Assembly (NCBI RefSeq): GCF_014856545.2
Contig: NZ_CP109811.1
Span: 2,846,001 to 2,910,000, forward strand
Length of the DNA: 64,000 nt
Source: Mesobacillus jeotgali
GTDB taxonomy: Bacteria; Bacillota; Bacilli; Bacillales; Cytobacillaceae
Direction of reading: 5' to 3'
A program made the position numbers and the translations under genes. Positions 37,720-46,387 of the stretch are shown here, piece after piece; position 1 is the first letter of the stretch; each line of letters opens with the position of its first letter. The notes under the pieces are model-generated. The model made no database searches and was not told the origin of the DNA. It saw only the letters and a program-made list of their open reading frames with translations.

Positions 37720-37851
37720 ATGATGAGTCCGGTTGAATTTTTTCGTAATTTACCAAAAAAGGTGTGCCCTGAATGTGGTGAGGGAATGCATGAACAAGCA
37801 GAATCATATCTAATGGAATGCGATCGTTGTTTATCGAAGAAAGAGGAGTAA
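37720..37851 (+). CDS. yhfH: YhfH-family small zinc-ribbon protein
   Basis: 43 aa: MMSPVEFFRNLPKKVCPECG then ECDRC near the C-terminus, forming a CxxC...CxxC zinc ribbon as in the YhfH family of Bacilli. AAAGGAGGAG lies 6 nt before the ATG. Too short for routine gene finders. Function unknown. Followed by a terminator. Confidence 0.82.
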   Translation: MMSPVEFFRNLPKKVCPECGEGMHEQAESYLMECDRCLSKKEE

Positions 37852-37859
37852 TATGGCTA

Positions 37860-37888
37860 GGCACCTTTAAGCTGAAAGGTGCCTTTTA
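37860..37888 (+). terminator. Terminator of the yhfH-like gene
   Basis: GGCACCTTT (37860-37868) / AAAGGTGCC (37875-37883) plus T-run. Confidence 0.85.
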
Positions 37889-37916
37889 CATCTAACCAGA
37901 AAAACTGCAAAGAAAA

Positions 37917-37941
37917 AAGAAGCTCATATGCGAGCTTCTTT
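37917..37941. terminator. Bidirectional terminator bordering the decayed segment
   Basis: AAGAAGCTC / GAGCTTCTT arms separated by 6-7 nt, with A-tract and T-tract flanks. On the minus strand it lies downstream of the non-coding segment 37945-38560, as if that segment were once a transcribed gene. Confidence 0.7.
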
Positions 37942-37944
37942 TTT

Positions 37945-38560
37945 AACATCTTAGGAGACCCAACCAGCATCAGCCCAAAACATTTTTGGAACTATTGAGT
38001 TGTATGATCCTCTTACTATAGCCGATGTGTGCTTGTTCCGCATTAAGGGTGTCTTTTAAAAAAGGTTTCCCTGTTTTTATGACGTCCCTTTTACAAACAC
38101 ATTTTTCGGTATAATCACCGAGAGACTCATTATTCGCTAGTGTGTTTTCGTCTTTTCTCCAATTAGGTCATGCATCCCTACTGACCACTCCATTTGAATG
38201 GCAGCTGCTTTGAGGGGAGTATTCTCCTAATGACTGTTTCACCTTGTAATTTGTTAACTTCCCTATTAGCTGGCACATTTCCAAGTATCAAAATTGATAC
38301 TCTGTTGGTAAAAAGCTTCTTTCCAGCGTACATTTACTAATAGGCAGGAATTCTGCTTTTTCCCTTTTGAATTGAACCATCGGAAGGTCAATAAATTTTT
38401 CGGTTAACTCGTGAATAGGTCCTTTCCCATTAGCTGGTGATACTGACTTTTTGAAGATTAGCTTCAAACACTTTAGGAATAACCACTTTTCGTTCACTAC
38501 GGAACGAACACAATTGGTTGAGCCTCCTAAGATGTTAATCCCTTTCTTTCTACACTTTTA
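37945..38560 (-). pseudogene. Possible decayed gene or element remnant
   Basis: About 615 bp without an intact gene. On the minus strand a good RBS (AGGAGG near 38520) is followed by a TTG-started 27-codon frame, then stop codons in every frame; a 69-codon frame at 38288-38497 is the longest piece. Codon-like stretches persist to about 37990, and a terminator follows. I could not name the ancestor. It may also be a non-coding RNA locus. Confidence 0.35.
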
Positions 38561-38695
38561 TTATACCACCTTATCTGAATGTAAACCCTTTCATTTGTGA
38601 CAGATTAGTGTCCTTTCCATAATAATCACATAATTAATTTTCCCAGTATATCCACAATCTCAAAACAAAAACTAACCTTATCAGGGGGTGAGAAA

Positions 38696-38866
38696 ATGGA
38701 CATTCATAAAGATGATTTAAAAAGGGATAAAGATTTACTCAGCTCGACATATACTCCAAATCAGCGCTATGTGCCCGGCGGATCAGTTGACGAGCACAGA
38801 GATTTTGAAGCGGGAAATATCATTCTGACGGGCGATGAAATAAAACAGCAAAATGAAAATTTATAA
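38696..38866 (+). CDS. Small hydrophilic protein
   Basis: 56 aa, MDIHKDDLKRDKDLLSSTYT..., rich in Asp/Lys/Gln, no membrane segment. AGGGGGTGAG lies just before the ATG. Located between two gene-poor stretches. Function unknown, perhaps spore-related by size and composition (guess). Confidence 0.6.
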   Translation: MDIHKDDLKRDKDLLSSTYTPNQRYVPGGSVDEHRDFEAGNIILTGDEIKQQNENL

Positions 38867-38927
38867 AACCACAAACTTGAATAGGTAAAACATATCCATT
38901 TATAGACTCAACGAAAGGGGTATTCAA

Positions 38928-39176
38928 TTGGATGTAATCGATCCGAAAAACTTAAAATTTGGTGATGAAGTTTTCGTTATCTACCGTAACCCGCACGTAC
39001 CATCTGTATCTAACATTAAAGCAGGTGAAATTGTCCAGCATCCTAAGGATCCTAACGCGTTTGCCCTATTCCTAAATGAAACCCTGCATGTAATTGAAGA
39101 TGATGATGCTCTCTTTGCTACGCAAGAGGCAGCCGAAAATGCATATCTTAATGCAATGGATCCGTATCAATCTTAG
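38928..39176 (+). CDS. SplA-like small regulator
   Basis: 82 aa. FGDEVFVIYRNPHVPSVSNI and the following EIVQHPKDPNAFALFLNETLH resemble SplA, the negative regulator of the spore photoproduct lyase operon in Bacillus. No splB follows, so the target must be elsewhere if the assignment holds. Start codon is TTG at 38928, with AAAGGGG upstream. Moderate confidence in the family. Confidence 0.65.
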   Translation: MDVIDPKNLKFGDEVFVIYRNPHVPSVSNIKAGEIVQHPKDPNAFALFLNETLHVIEDDDALFATQEAAENAYLNAMDPYQS

Positions 39177-39255
39177 CCATCAGCCTTCTATTTAAGGTTT
39201 TAACCGCTTTTCAACGGGTAAATTTAATTACGCAAGCCAATTCCAACTAGGAGGG

Positions 39256-39380
39256 ATGAAGATGAGGGTTTAACAGCATCTTCTAAGCTCGTCATTGGCT
39301 CTGCACTCGAAGGAGGATTTGTCTACCTAAAGAAAGGCACCCTTACCCCCAACAAAATGATACGACGCGGAAAGCTTTAA
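39256..39380 (+). pseudogene. Possible small ORF with a one-base deletion
   Basis: ATG 39256 after AGGAGGG runs only five codons, but adding one A to the following AA gives MKDEGLTASSKLVIGSALEG and about 41 residues with a hydrophobic glycine-rich stretch, ending at 39380 just before a terminator. The RBS is unusually close. Could be a chance frame. Confidence 0.35.
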
Positions 39381-39403
39381 ATGAGCAAATCCTCTTTCAT
39401 TTT

Positions 39404-39435
39404 AAAGCACATCCATAAAGGGTGTGCTTTTTTTG
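39404..39435 (+). terminator. Terminator before the methyltransferase gene
   Basis: AAAGCACA (39404-39411) / TGTGCTTT (39423-39430) followed by T residues. Confidence 0.82.
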
Positions 39436-39513
39436 CAATTTTTAGAAATTTAAAGGATTTTATCTTTCTTAACTCGAATTTAGTAAGCAATAAAAATGTT
39501 TGGGGTGACTGTA

Positions 39514-40545
39514 TTGCTTCAATTAGAAATTGAACCTGCATTAAAACTCAATGAAACCCGCTTGCAGCCTTCCTACAGAATGGACCTCAGGGATTTTTCC
39601 GAAAGGGAATACAATAAGTTTGTAAAATTGAATACAGTTAATGATTGGAGTCAGCTTCGCTGGAAAGATACAGGAAGACCATACGAGGTAACATCCTTCG
39701 CTCAGGAAAAAAAAGAATGGGAGAAAGTCAATCAACAAAGTTTGCCTGCTCACACTTCCTGGCAAATGTTCAACAAATCATTTCACAAGTGGTTTGTGAA
39801 GGATGTTCCTGCAGAAATGGACAATTCGAAACAAAATTTCATGGAAAGCTTAAAGAGTTTCAAGCTGACTGAAACAAAGTCTGCATTAGGTGAACTGATT
39901 AGAATTCACCTATGGAACTATGCTCACCGGATTGAAGACGGCATCTGGGACCCAAGGGGCAAGCGAGCATTATTCGAAGGACTTGACTTAGTAAAGCCAA
40001 GAATCCTCTTCCTGGGAGCCGCTGAAGGTTACGAGGCCATGCAGTTGAGTGCCATGTATCCCGGCGGTGACATTGTGTTTGTAGATTACGACCCTTTCTG
40101 CAAGGATACGAGGTTTAGGGAGTTTCCAGACACTTATCCATTTCTCGGAACCAATCCCTCAACAGGAGGAAATAAAGTCTATCATAAGAGTGATTTTGAG
40201 ACTGAATACATCGTGGAGGATATCCGCAACCTTCCTTTTGGCCATGAATTTGACATTGTCCTCAGTGTGGGGCTGCTTGAGCACTTCCCGGATACTTTAA
40301 AAAGCGAAGTGGTGGATTGGCATAAGAAGTTCCTAAAAACAGGCGGTTATATTATCATGACCACACCCAGAGCTCAGTTAAAATCCAAGCTGTATTATGA
40401 AATCATGGCCGATGTCATGAACCATACATACAGGGAACTGATGACCGTCGAACAGATGGGGCTTTATTTATACGAAAACGGTTTGGATATCTTAAGGCAT
40501 GGTTATATCAAAGTCCATAACGGAATCATCGCACGTCCCAGATAA
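39514..40545 (+). CDS. Methyltransferase-domain protein with a long N-terminal extension
   Basis: About 343 aa. Residues 1-150 are unrecognised; the second half is a class I methyltransferase with motif I LFLGAAEGYEAMQLSAMYPG, acidic IVFVDYDPFC, then DIVLSVGLLEHFPDTL and GGYIIMTTPR. Substrate unknown. TTG 39514 has GGGGTGA 5 nt upstream and is preferred over ATG 39496, which has no RBS. Monocistronic between two terminators. Confidence 0.75.
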   Translation: MLQLEIEPALKLNETRLQPSYRMDLRDFSEREYNKFVKLNTVNDWSQLRWKDTGRPYEVTSFAQEKKEWEKVNQQSLPAHTSWQMFNKSFHKWFVKDVPAEMDNSKQNFMESLKSFKLTETKSALGELIRIHLWNYAHRIEDGIWDPRGKRALFEGLDLVKPRILFLGAAEGYEAMQLSAMYPGGDIVFVDYDPFCKDTRFREFPDTYPFLGTNPSTGGNKVYHKSDFETEYIVEDIRNLPFGHEFDIVLSVGLLEHFPDTLKSEVVDWHKKFLKTGGYIIMTTPRAQLKSKLYYEIMADVMNHTYRELMTVEQMGLYLYENGLDILRHGYIKVHNGIIARPR

Positions 40546-40548
40546 AAA

Positions 40549-40571
40549 CAGGCCCTTTTCAGAAGGGCCTG
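40549..40571. terminator. Bidirectional terminator after the methyltransferase gene
   Basis: CAGGCCCTT (40549-40557) / AAGGGCCTG (40563-40571). Also serves the convergent small gene at 40578. Confidence 0.82.
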
Positions 40572-40577
40572 CACATT

Positions 40578-40736
40578 TTATAGATCCGACCTCTTGACCG
40601 GTTCTTCTTCATTATTTGTCTGATTGCCAGTGCTTGAAGTATATCCTACTCGGTAGGCAAAATCCTTCTTTTGTTTTAACGCATCCGGCATTTTGTATTG
40701 ATCTCGATTCGATTGAAATTCACCTTTATGCGACAC
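40578..40736 (-). CDS. Small hydrophilic protein with GTG start
   Basis: 52 aa, MSHKGEFQSNRDQYKMPDAL... ending VKRSDL; basic and Asn/Gln-rich. GAGGGG lies 5 nt before the GTG at 40736, and the reading frame ends at the shared terminator. It is 21 bp after the YozQ-like gene, so they probably form an operon. Not recognised. Confidence 0.6.
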   Translation of the reverse strand: MSHKGEFQSNRDQYKMPDALKQKKDFAYRVGYTSSTGNQTNNEEEPVKRSDL

Positions 40737-40757
40737 CTGTACCCCTCACTTCCTGCT

Positions 40758-40961
40758 TTACTGATAGCCTCTGTTATTCAGTTCATCTTCTGCTCCAGAA
40801 GAGCGCTCAATCTTTCCGCCTACTTCCCCTTCTACATAGCTGTCACTAGCCTGCTCATGTGTCATGGCAAGCCCTTTCGAAAGCTCGTCATTTTTATGAT
40901 AATCCGATGTATCATACATCCGCCCTGCAAGCTCATTACTTTTACCTTTATTCTCTTTCAT
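40758..40961 (-). CDS. YozQ-like (DUF4025) small protein
   Basis: 67 aa. AGRMYDTSDYHKNDELSKGL and AMTHEQASDSYVEGEV match the DUF4025 pattern known from B. subtilis YozQ. AAAGGAGGG precedes the ATG at 40961; an in-frame upstream extension lacks support. Hydrophilic, role unknown, probably sporulation-associated. Confidence 0.75.
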   Translation of the reverse strand: MKENKGKSNELAGRMYDTSDYHKNDELSKGLAMTHEQASDSYVEGEVGGKIERSSGAEDELNNRGYQ

Positions 40962-41046
40962 GAAAGTCCCTCCTTTCGTACTTAGATTATTTTTTGATAT
41001 AAATAGTAAATCCATACTTCTGTTTTCAATACTGCAGAAACTAAAA

Positions 41047-41082
41047 ACAAACCCTGGCCTTACAAGGAAGGACAGGGTTTGT
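41047..41082 (-). terminator. Terminator of the MFS gene
   Basis: ACAAACCCTG (41047-41056) / CAGGGTTTGT (41073-41082), then T-rich on the minus strand. Confidence 0.82.
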
Positions 41083-41104
41083 TGAATACTCTATAACCAA
41101 ATTT

Positions 41105-42283
41105 TCAGTTTGCAGTAATCTGTTTCGAGTGACTTCTTTTTTCATCCTTCATTAACCAGACTGTCAGCAAAACTCCCATTAAAGTCAATGCAGCAAAAAA
41201 TAAGTACACTCCATAAATACTGAATTCTTCAAAAATTATGCCGCCGAAGAATGTGAAAAACCAGTTGCCTAAGCCGTTGCCGACTGCCGAGTATATCGTT
41301 ACGGCTGTTGCTGTAATATGCAGCGGAGTAATATCCCGAATATACTGCAAACCAGCAGGAATGAACAATCCCAGTGAAAAGCCCTGGATCACAGCTGAAG
41401 CGTATACAAGAGATAAAGCAGGTTCTGTAAAATAAAAAATCCATCGAATTAATGAAACAATCGCGGCAATAAAAGCGACCTGAAGCAGCCCTAATTTACG
41501 GATCCAGCTTCCTGCAGCCCTCATAAATGGAATTTCAGATAACACTGCAATAAGAAATGCGATGCCAATCCCTGTATAAGTGCCGCCCCGGTCCTCCACA
41601 AACAGACTAAAGTAAAAGTTATTGGCCAAATTAGGACCGAAAATCATGAATGTTACTCCGAGGAAAATTAAAAATTTTTTCATCTGCATTAAATCCTTCA
41701 TGCCAGCGAATAGCCCTGCAGGCCGCCCTGAAGGTTCTTTGGGCATTTTCATTGAAAAAGAAGCCGAGATCAATAATGTCAGGAAAAAAGCGTAGAATAT
41801 CACATGTGGGTTCCACTCAGACAACCGGCCCATAACAAAAACCGCGAGTCCAAATCCCAGTGAACCAAATAATCGGACATTTCCATAATTGACCCCAGCT
41901 TTGCTAGTGTACTTCAAGGAAATACTGTCTGATAAAGGAATGATTGCACTCTGAAAAATCGCGAGGAGCGTTGCGATGATCAAGAACGAAATAAATCCAT
42001 CAAAGAAAACATAACCCAAAGCGGCAACACCTGTTATCAAGGTAGTTAAAGTCAGGAGCATATTATGGGCATTTTTCATGTCAGCAAGCATTCCCCAAAA
42101 CGGCTGGAAGAAAATCATAATGACTGGACCAATGGACAGGATAATTCCAATCTGATATCCATTTAAATTTTCAACCTCACTTAAGTAAACACTTAATAAA
42201 GGAAATAAACTGCCTATGCCAAAAAAAACAAAAAGATAAAAGCCTTGCAAAGTAAAGATATTGCGCTTAACGTGCATGTCCAT
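41105..42283 (-). CDS. Major facilitator superfamily transporter
   Basis: 392 aa with 12 predicted transmembrane segments; FFGIGSLFPLLSVYLSEVENLNGYQIG at the start resembles the MFS_1-like/3-phenylpropionate permease group. Substrate unknown. ATG 42283 follows ACGGAGG; seven extra residues in a longer reading have no RBS. Preceded by a divergent XapX gene. Confidence 0.85.
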   Translation of the reverse strand: MDMHVKRNIFTLQGFYLFVFFGIGSLFPLLSVYLSEVENLNGYQIGIILSIGPVIMIFFQPFWGMLADMKNAHNMLLTLTTLITGVAALGYVFFDGFISFLIIATLLAIFQSAIIPLSDSISLKYTSKAGVNYGNVRLFGSLGFGLAVFVMGRLSEWNPHVIFYAFFLTLLISASFSMKMPKEPSGRPAGLFAGMKDLMQMKKFLIFLGVTFMIFGPNLANNFYFSLFVEDRGGTYTGIGIAFLIAVLSEIPFMRAAGSWIRKLGLLQVAFIAAIVSLIRWIFYFTEPALSLVYASAVIQGFSLGLFIPAGLQYIRDITPLHITATAVTIYSAVGNGLGNWFFTFFGGIIFEEFSIYGVYLFFAALTLMGVLLTVWLMKDEKRSHSKQITAN

Positions 42284-42490
42284 CTGTATCCTCCGTACTG
42301 ACAAGTTATAAAGCTATATTTTACCACTATTTTAATATAAGAATAGTTCATTTTGTTTTATGCATTATAAAAGAATAAATAAAGCGTTTTCATTTCATCC
42401 AGGTCATGTTAAAATAATGTTGCTATGTGATCAGACGTCTGCTCACTGTAACAATTCATTAACCATCTTGCCAAAAGAGGCGGTGAAAAC

Positions 42491-42661
42491 ATGAAAGAAA
42501 TCATCTTAAGCTTAGTTGCTGGTTTAGTAGTAGGAATCCTTTTTAAATTCCTAAAGCTTCCTCTTCCAGCACCTCCAGTTCTTGCAGGTGTACTCGGAAT
42601 TGTCGGAGTTTATTTAGGCGGTGTTGTTGGAGAGTGGATTCTGAATTCCTTTAAAGGTTGA
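42491..42661 (+). CDS. XapX domain (DUF1427) small membrane protein
   Basis: 56 aa, two hydrophobic segments around FKFLKLPLPAPPVLAGVLG, the XapX signature. AGGCGGTG precedes the ATG. Function unknown; small size and two helices suggest a membrane-embedded accessory protein. Confidence 0.82.
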   Translation: MKEIILSLVAGLVVGILFKFLKLPLPAPPVLAGVLGIVGVYLGGVVGEWILNSFKG

Positions 42662-42802
42662 TCGGCTGCTTATGCATAGACTCTTTCTGTAATCCTCACT
42701 TCAGGCAATTCAAAATACTTATCCGAATAGGCACATGCTAAAAGGATTACGACTGCATAGATATGCTCAAATTAAACTGCCAAGGCAGCGAAAAGCAGAA
42801 AC

Positions 42803-42832
42803 AAAAATCCACGGAAAGTTCCGCGGATTTTT
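42803..42832 (-). terminator. Terminator of the formate/nitrite transporter gene
   Basis: AAAAATCCACGG / CCGCGGATTTTT arms (42803-42814, 42821-42832) with one mismatch and a T-run on the minus strand. Confidence 0.8.
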
Positions 42833-42837
42833 ATTCT

Positions 42838-43674
42838 TTACAATCGCTTTAAGGCATTTTGTGCATATACTGCCTGGTTTGCAGGTTCGCTTCCCTCTTT
42901 CGCTGCCCCTTTCGCATTCAGGTATACATATAGAGTGCCAACAAAAAAGCCTCCGCCTATTATATTTCCCAATGTTACAGGCACAAGGTTGTACAAACTG
43001 CCGGCAATACTGACTGTTTCAGGATGCGGTACGAGAAGCGCAATTGAAAAGAGGACCATGTTGGCCACACTGTGCTCGAATCCAGAGACAACAAAAGCAA
43101 AGACCAAAAGCATTATGACTCCGATTTTTGCTCCATCTCCTTTTATACTCAATGGAACCCATACAGCAAGGCAAACGAGCCAATTACACAGGATAGCTCG
43201 AAAGAACAATTGATAAGCCGGTGTATTCATTTTCATGCTCACAGTTTCCATCATATACTGTGTTTTCTCTGGTGCCAAAAATATTCCTGACAGCATGACA
43301 AGAATGGCAAAGAACAATGCTCCAAGTAAATTTCCGGAATAACATGCAATCCAGTTTTCAATGGTATCCTTCCACGTCGTTGCTTTTTTCAAAGAGCTGA
43401 TTGTCATCATCATTGTGTTGCTTGTGAACAGTTCTCCACCGCCGTACAAAATCAGGATAAGTGCCAATCCGAAAAAGATCGAGCTGGCGATTGGTGTTGC
43501 AGCTGAATGAGCATCAAAAAAATATTCACCTAACCTGTAAGAGACCATAATGCCAAAGCCGATATACACGCCAGCAAGCGCTGCACGCAGGATGTACTTA
43601 CCCTTTGATTCACTAAGATACTCTTTCTTTTTTAATGCAGTGTTGATGGCTAATTCCATTGACTGTTCACTCAT
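42838..43674 (-). CDS. yrhG: Formate/nitrite channel (FocA/NirC family)
   Basis: 278 aa with six transmembrane segments. YFGLALILILYGGGELFTSN and GFEHSVANM contain the conserved FNT motifs that line the formate-conducting pore; the histidine of the second motif is present. Likely exports or imports formate, fitting pflBA and the two formate dehydrogenases here. ATG 43674 has GAGGAG upstream; the longer reading to 43707 would overlap the palindrome at 43692. Confidence 0.9.
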   Translation of the reverse strand: MSEQSMELAINTALKKKEYLSESKGKYILRAALAGVYIGFGIMVSYRLGEYFFDAHSAATPIASSIFFGLALILILYGGGELFTSNTMMMTISSLKKATTWKDTIENWIACYSGNLLGALFFAILVMLSGIFLAPEKTQYMMETVSMKMNTPAYQLFFRAILCNWLVCLAVWVPLSIKGDGAKIGVIMLLVFAFVVSGFEHSVANMVLFSIALLVPHPETVSIAGSLYNLVPVTLGNIIGGGFFVGTLYVYLNAKGAAKEGSEPANQAVYAQNALKRL

Positions 43675-43691
43675 TGTTAAGACTCCTCTAT

Positions 43692-43709
43692 TTGTGAATA
43701 AAATCACAT
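43692..43709. promoter_or_regulatory. Fnr/Rex-type palindrome upstream of the FNT gene
   Basis: TTGTGAATAAAATCACAT contains TGTGA-N6-TCACA, an exact Fnr-type half-site pair, and matches 12 of 14 fixed positions of the Rex box. Only about 19 nt separate it from the FNT start codon, so it would sit within the 5' leader, which suits a repressor such as Rex better than an activator. Confidence 0.6.
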
Positions 43710-43910
43710 TTTTGCTGTTAGATTAATCTTAAACCCGAAATCATAGTTTGTTAATAGATAAGACCATGAACTGTTTATGTCCATTTTCGAAGCGTTTTCA
43801 TTCGCATTGTAGAGAGTATTGATAAGGAATGATCTTTTATACCACTAAATGAATAGGGGAAATCCCTTAGGGTTGGGAGAATTCTTCCTTAACAAGCCTC
43901 GCTAATGCTA

Positions 43911-43938
43911 AAAGAGCCCTTCTGTTAAAAAGGCTCTT
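43911..43938 (-). terminator. Terminator of the MutS2-like gene
   Basis: AAGAGCC (43912-43918) / GGCTCTT (43932-43938) with a short T-tract. Confidence 0.72.
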
Positions 43939-43974
43939 ATAGCAGGGATCAATTAATAAATTACCTGGTTTGAA

Positions 43975-45903
43975 TCAGGTATCTTCACGTATAATACCTT
44001 CTTCGATATGTTTTTTATCCATTCTGTTCAACAGCTTCCTATGCTCTTTGGACTCAAAAATAATATTGAAATCATAGTCTTCCGGATAAAGCTCCGACGC
44101 AGGCAAGTTCAGCTTAAGGCGTTTATGATTCACCTCGACTTTTCGCTCCCTGACCTGGACGAGGTAATTCCCCTGATGATCTGGTCCCCTATAAATAACA
44201 CCCAGTTCCCCGGTGCTTAATACATGAACACTATCTCCCATTTCAAACTTTATCACTGGATTCTTTGAAACCTTAGAAGACTTCTGTCTTTTATGTCGGT
44301 TTACTGTGATTTGCCGTTCTCTTGCTTCCAAGGCTGCAGGATCTTCCACAAATAACGAAGTGTAATCATGCTCTGCTTTGTAGGTTATTTCATGAGCCCG
44401 TTCAAGCAGCTTTGGATGAATGCCCAGTTTAAGCGCAATCGCAAAAGCCTGGCTTTCCCCTCCCTTTCCGATCCGCAGGCGATAAGTAGGCTTAAGTGTA
44501 TCAAGATCAAATTCCATCGAACCATTCATGAAATCATCATGATTGTCAGCGAAGTCTTTAATCTCGCTGTAGTGCGTTGTCGCAAATATAGTCGCTCCCT
44601 TGTTGTTCAGGTTCTCAAGAATGGCTGTGGCAAGACCCATCCCTTCACCCGGATCAGTCCCTGAGCCCAGCTCATCAAGAAGGACAAGCGTCTTGTCGTT
44701 GGCTTCCTTCAGGATCTCTATTATATTGACAATCCTGGAACTGAAGGTGCTCAGATTTTGCTCAATGCTTTGCCCATCTCCTATATCGACAAGGACTTTA
44801 TGAAAAATTCCCACTGTGCTCCCCTCGTCCACCGGAAGTAGCAGACCGCTTTGGGCCATTAATGAAAGCAGCCCAGCTGTCTTAATGGAAACGGTTTTCC
44901 CCCCGGTATTCGGGCCGGTAATGACAAGAGCATGATAATCTGTTCCGATTTCAATATTTAAGGGAACCGCTTTTTCACCAAGCAGCGGATGGCGCGCATC
45001 ATTGAATAAAATGACAGGTTCGTCAATAATGGCCACTTTTTTTGCGTCAATAGACCTGCAATATTTCGCTTTTGCAAACAGGAAGTCATAGTGAACCATC
45101 GTCTCCATGGCCATCCGGATTTCCTTCTCTTTCTCCTCAGCCAGACCAGTCAAGGTAAAAAGCACTTTCTCCACTTCGGTTTGCTCGTCTATATAAAGCC
45201 ATTCCATCTGGTCCTGGAATGAGCCAATTTCTTCTGGTTCCATAAAAAGAGTTGAGCCTGATGCCGATGTATCAAGGACCGCTCCTCTTATCTTGCTTCG
45301 ATATTCCTTCTTTACAGGAACCACATACCTGCCGTTTCTTTGGCTGATGACAACTTCTTGAAGATATGGTTTTATTTTTGCAGATTTCAACAACTGGTTA
45401 AGCCTTTCTTTTAGACGCTCTTCCTGGATTCCTATTTGTTTCCGGACCCTCAATAGCTCCCTGGATGCGTAATCGTCAATCTGCCCATTTCGTATACATC
45501 TTTGTATCTCAGCAGCAAGTTCGGGAAGTTCTTCGATTCCATGGACATATGCAGAAACTCTAGGAGCGGCATACTCCTTATCCTTCATGAAGCGGCGGAT
45601 CTTATTGCAGGTTTCCAGGAAGGAAAGCAGCAGCACAAGTTGTTCTGTCCGAAGCGGGATTCCTTTGTTAAATCCCTTAAGAACTGTTTCTATCCCTTCA
45701 AGACCGTGGATTGGAACACTGGTACTAATCCTGAGAATTTCTATTGCTTCATAAACTTCCTCCTGCCATGATGTCATCTGCTTCAGATTGGTGGAAGGCT
45801 GCATTTCCCTTGCTTTTACTCGCCCTGATTCAGTTAAAGCAAATCCGGCGATTTCTTCCTTTATTTTGTCGTAACCAAGAACTGTGAATGTTTGTTCGTT
45901 CAA
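43975..45903 (-). CDS. MutS2-like ATPase lacking the Smr domain
   Basis: 642 aa. Core and clamp region (residues about 1-290) followed by the MutS ATPase: Walker A ITGPNTGGKTVSIKT near 325, Walker B TLVLLDELGSGTDPGEG, and ATTHYSEIK. Full MutS2 has about 785 aa and ends in an Smr nuclease domain; this one ends instead with a SH3-like region and NRMDKKHIEEG. So it is a short paralogue. Start codon TTG 45903 has AAAGGAGG. A terminator-containing leader precedes it. MutS2 relatives act on ribosomes or recombination intermediates; which applies here is unknown. Confidence 0.85.
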   Translation of the reverse strand: MNEQTFTVLGYDKIKEEIAGFALTESGRVKAREMQPSTNLKQMTSWQEEVYEAIEILRISTSVPIHGLEGIETVLKGFNKGIPLRTEQLVLLLSFLETCNKIRRFMKDKEYAAPRVSAYVHGIEELPELAAEIQRCIRNGQIDDYASRELLRVRKQIGIQEERLKERLNQLLKSAKIKPYLQEVVISQRNGRYVVPVKKEYRSKIRGAVLDTSASGSTLFMEPEEIGSFQDQMEWLYIDEQTEVEKVLFTLTGLAEEKEKEIRMAMETMVHYDFLFAKAKYCRSIDAKKVAIIDEPVILFNDARHPLLGEKAVPLNIEIGTDYHALVITGPNTGGKTVSIKTAGLLSLMAQSGLLLPVDEGSTVGIFHKVLVDIGDGQSIEQNLSTFSSRIVNIIEILKEANDKTLVLLDELGSGTDPGEGMGLATAILENLNNKGATIFATTHYSEIKDFADNHDDFMNGSMEFDLDTLKPTYRLRIGKGGESQAFAIALKLGIHPKLLERAHEITYKAEHDYTSLFVEDPAALEARERQITVNRHKRQKSSKVSKNPVIKFEMGDSVHVLSTGELGVIYRGPDHQGNYLVQVRERKVEVNHKRLKLNLPASELYPEDYDFNIIFESKEHRKLLNRMDKKHIEEGIIREDT

Positions 45904-45930
45904 GTTAGTTTCCTCCTTTAAAAATATAAA

Positions 45931-46182
45931 AAGCCGCAATGGAACAAGTCCATAGCGGCTTCTAAAAATGCCTTGCAGACACGGCTCAGGCACTCTTTTC
46001 CAAAAGAAAAAGCTGTGTACAAGTACACAGCTTCTGCTTACGGATATCAAGCATGCTTTACTATGTTCATTGTTCTTAACATTCAATCCAGCGCATAATT
46101 AAATAAACCCACTGCAGGCCTATTAAAAAATCCGGATTGACCGTATGAAATTAACGGTTTAGTTAAGAACGGCACCTAACAT
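45931..46182 (-). promoter_or_regulatory. Attenuator-like leader of the MutS2-like gene
   Basis: In order on the minus strand: a 7-codon frame MLGAVLN (46182-46159) with GGGAG upstream, an 11-codon frame MLRTMNIVKHA (46082-46047), a hairpin with 11-bp stem AAGCTGTGTAC (46010-46033), and a terminator hairpin with T-run (45931-45961) ending 28 nt before the gene. The arrangement resembles drug-inducible ribosome-mediated attenuators. I found no T-box or known riboswitch motif. Confidence 0.5.
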
Positions 46183-46387
46183 AAAACATACTCCCTAATG
46201 TAAAAAAATTATCTTCTACAATAGAATACTTCCATTTCACCAGGTTAGTCAACCACATTTATCCAATTAAGTTATAAATATAATAACAATAGGTCCAAAA
46301 AAGATTGTTCACATTTTCTCTATTGACCTATTGTTTATATTTCATTTTAAATTAGGTTAAACAACGGACGGAAAAGGTGGAGATTGT

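Noticed and set aside
45904..46200. T-box leader for the MutS2-like gene
   Set aside because: No AGGGTGG-type T-box sequence and no specifier-loop pattern seen.
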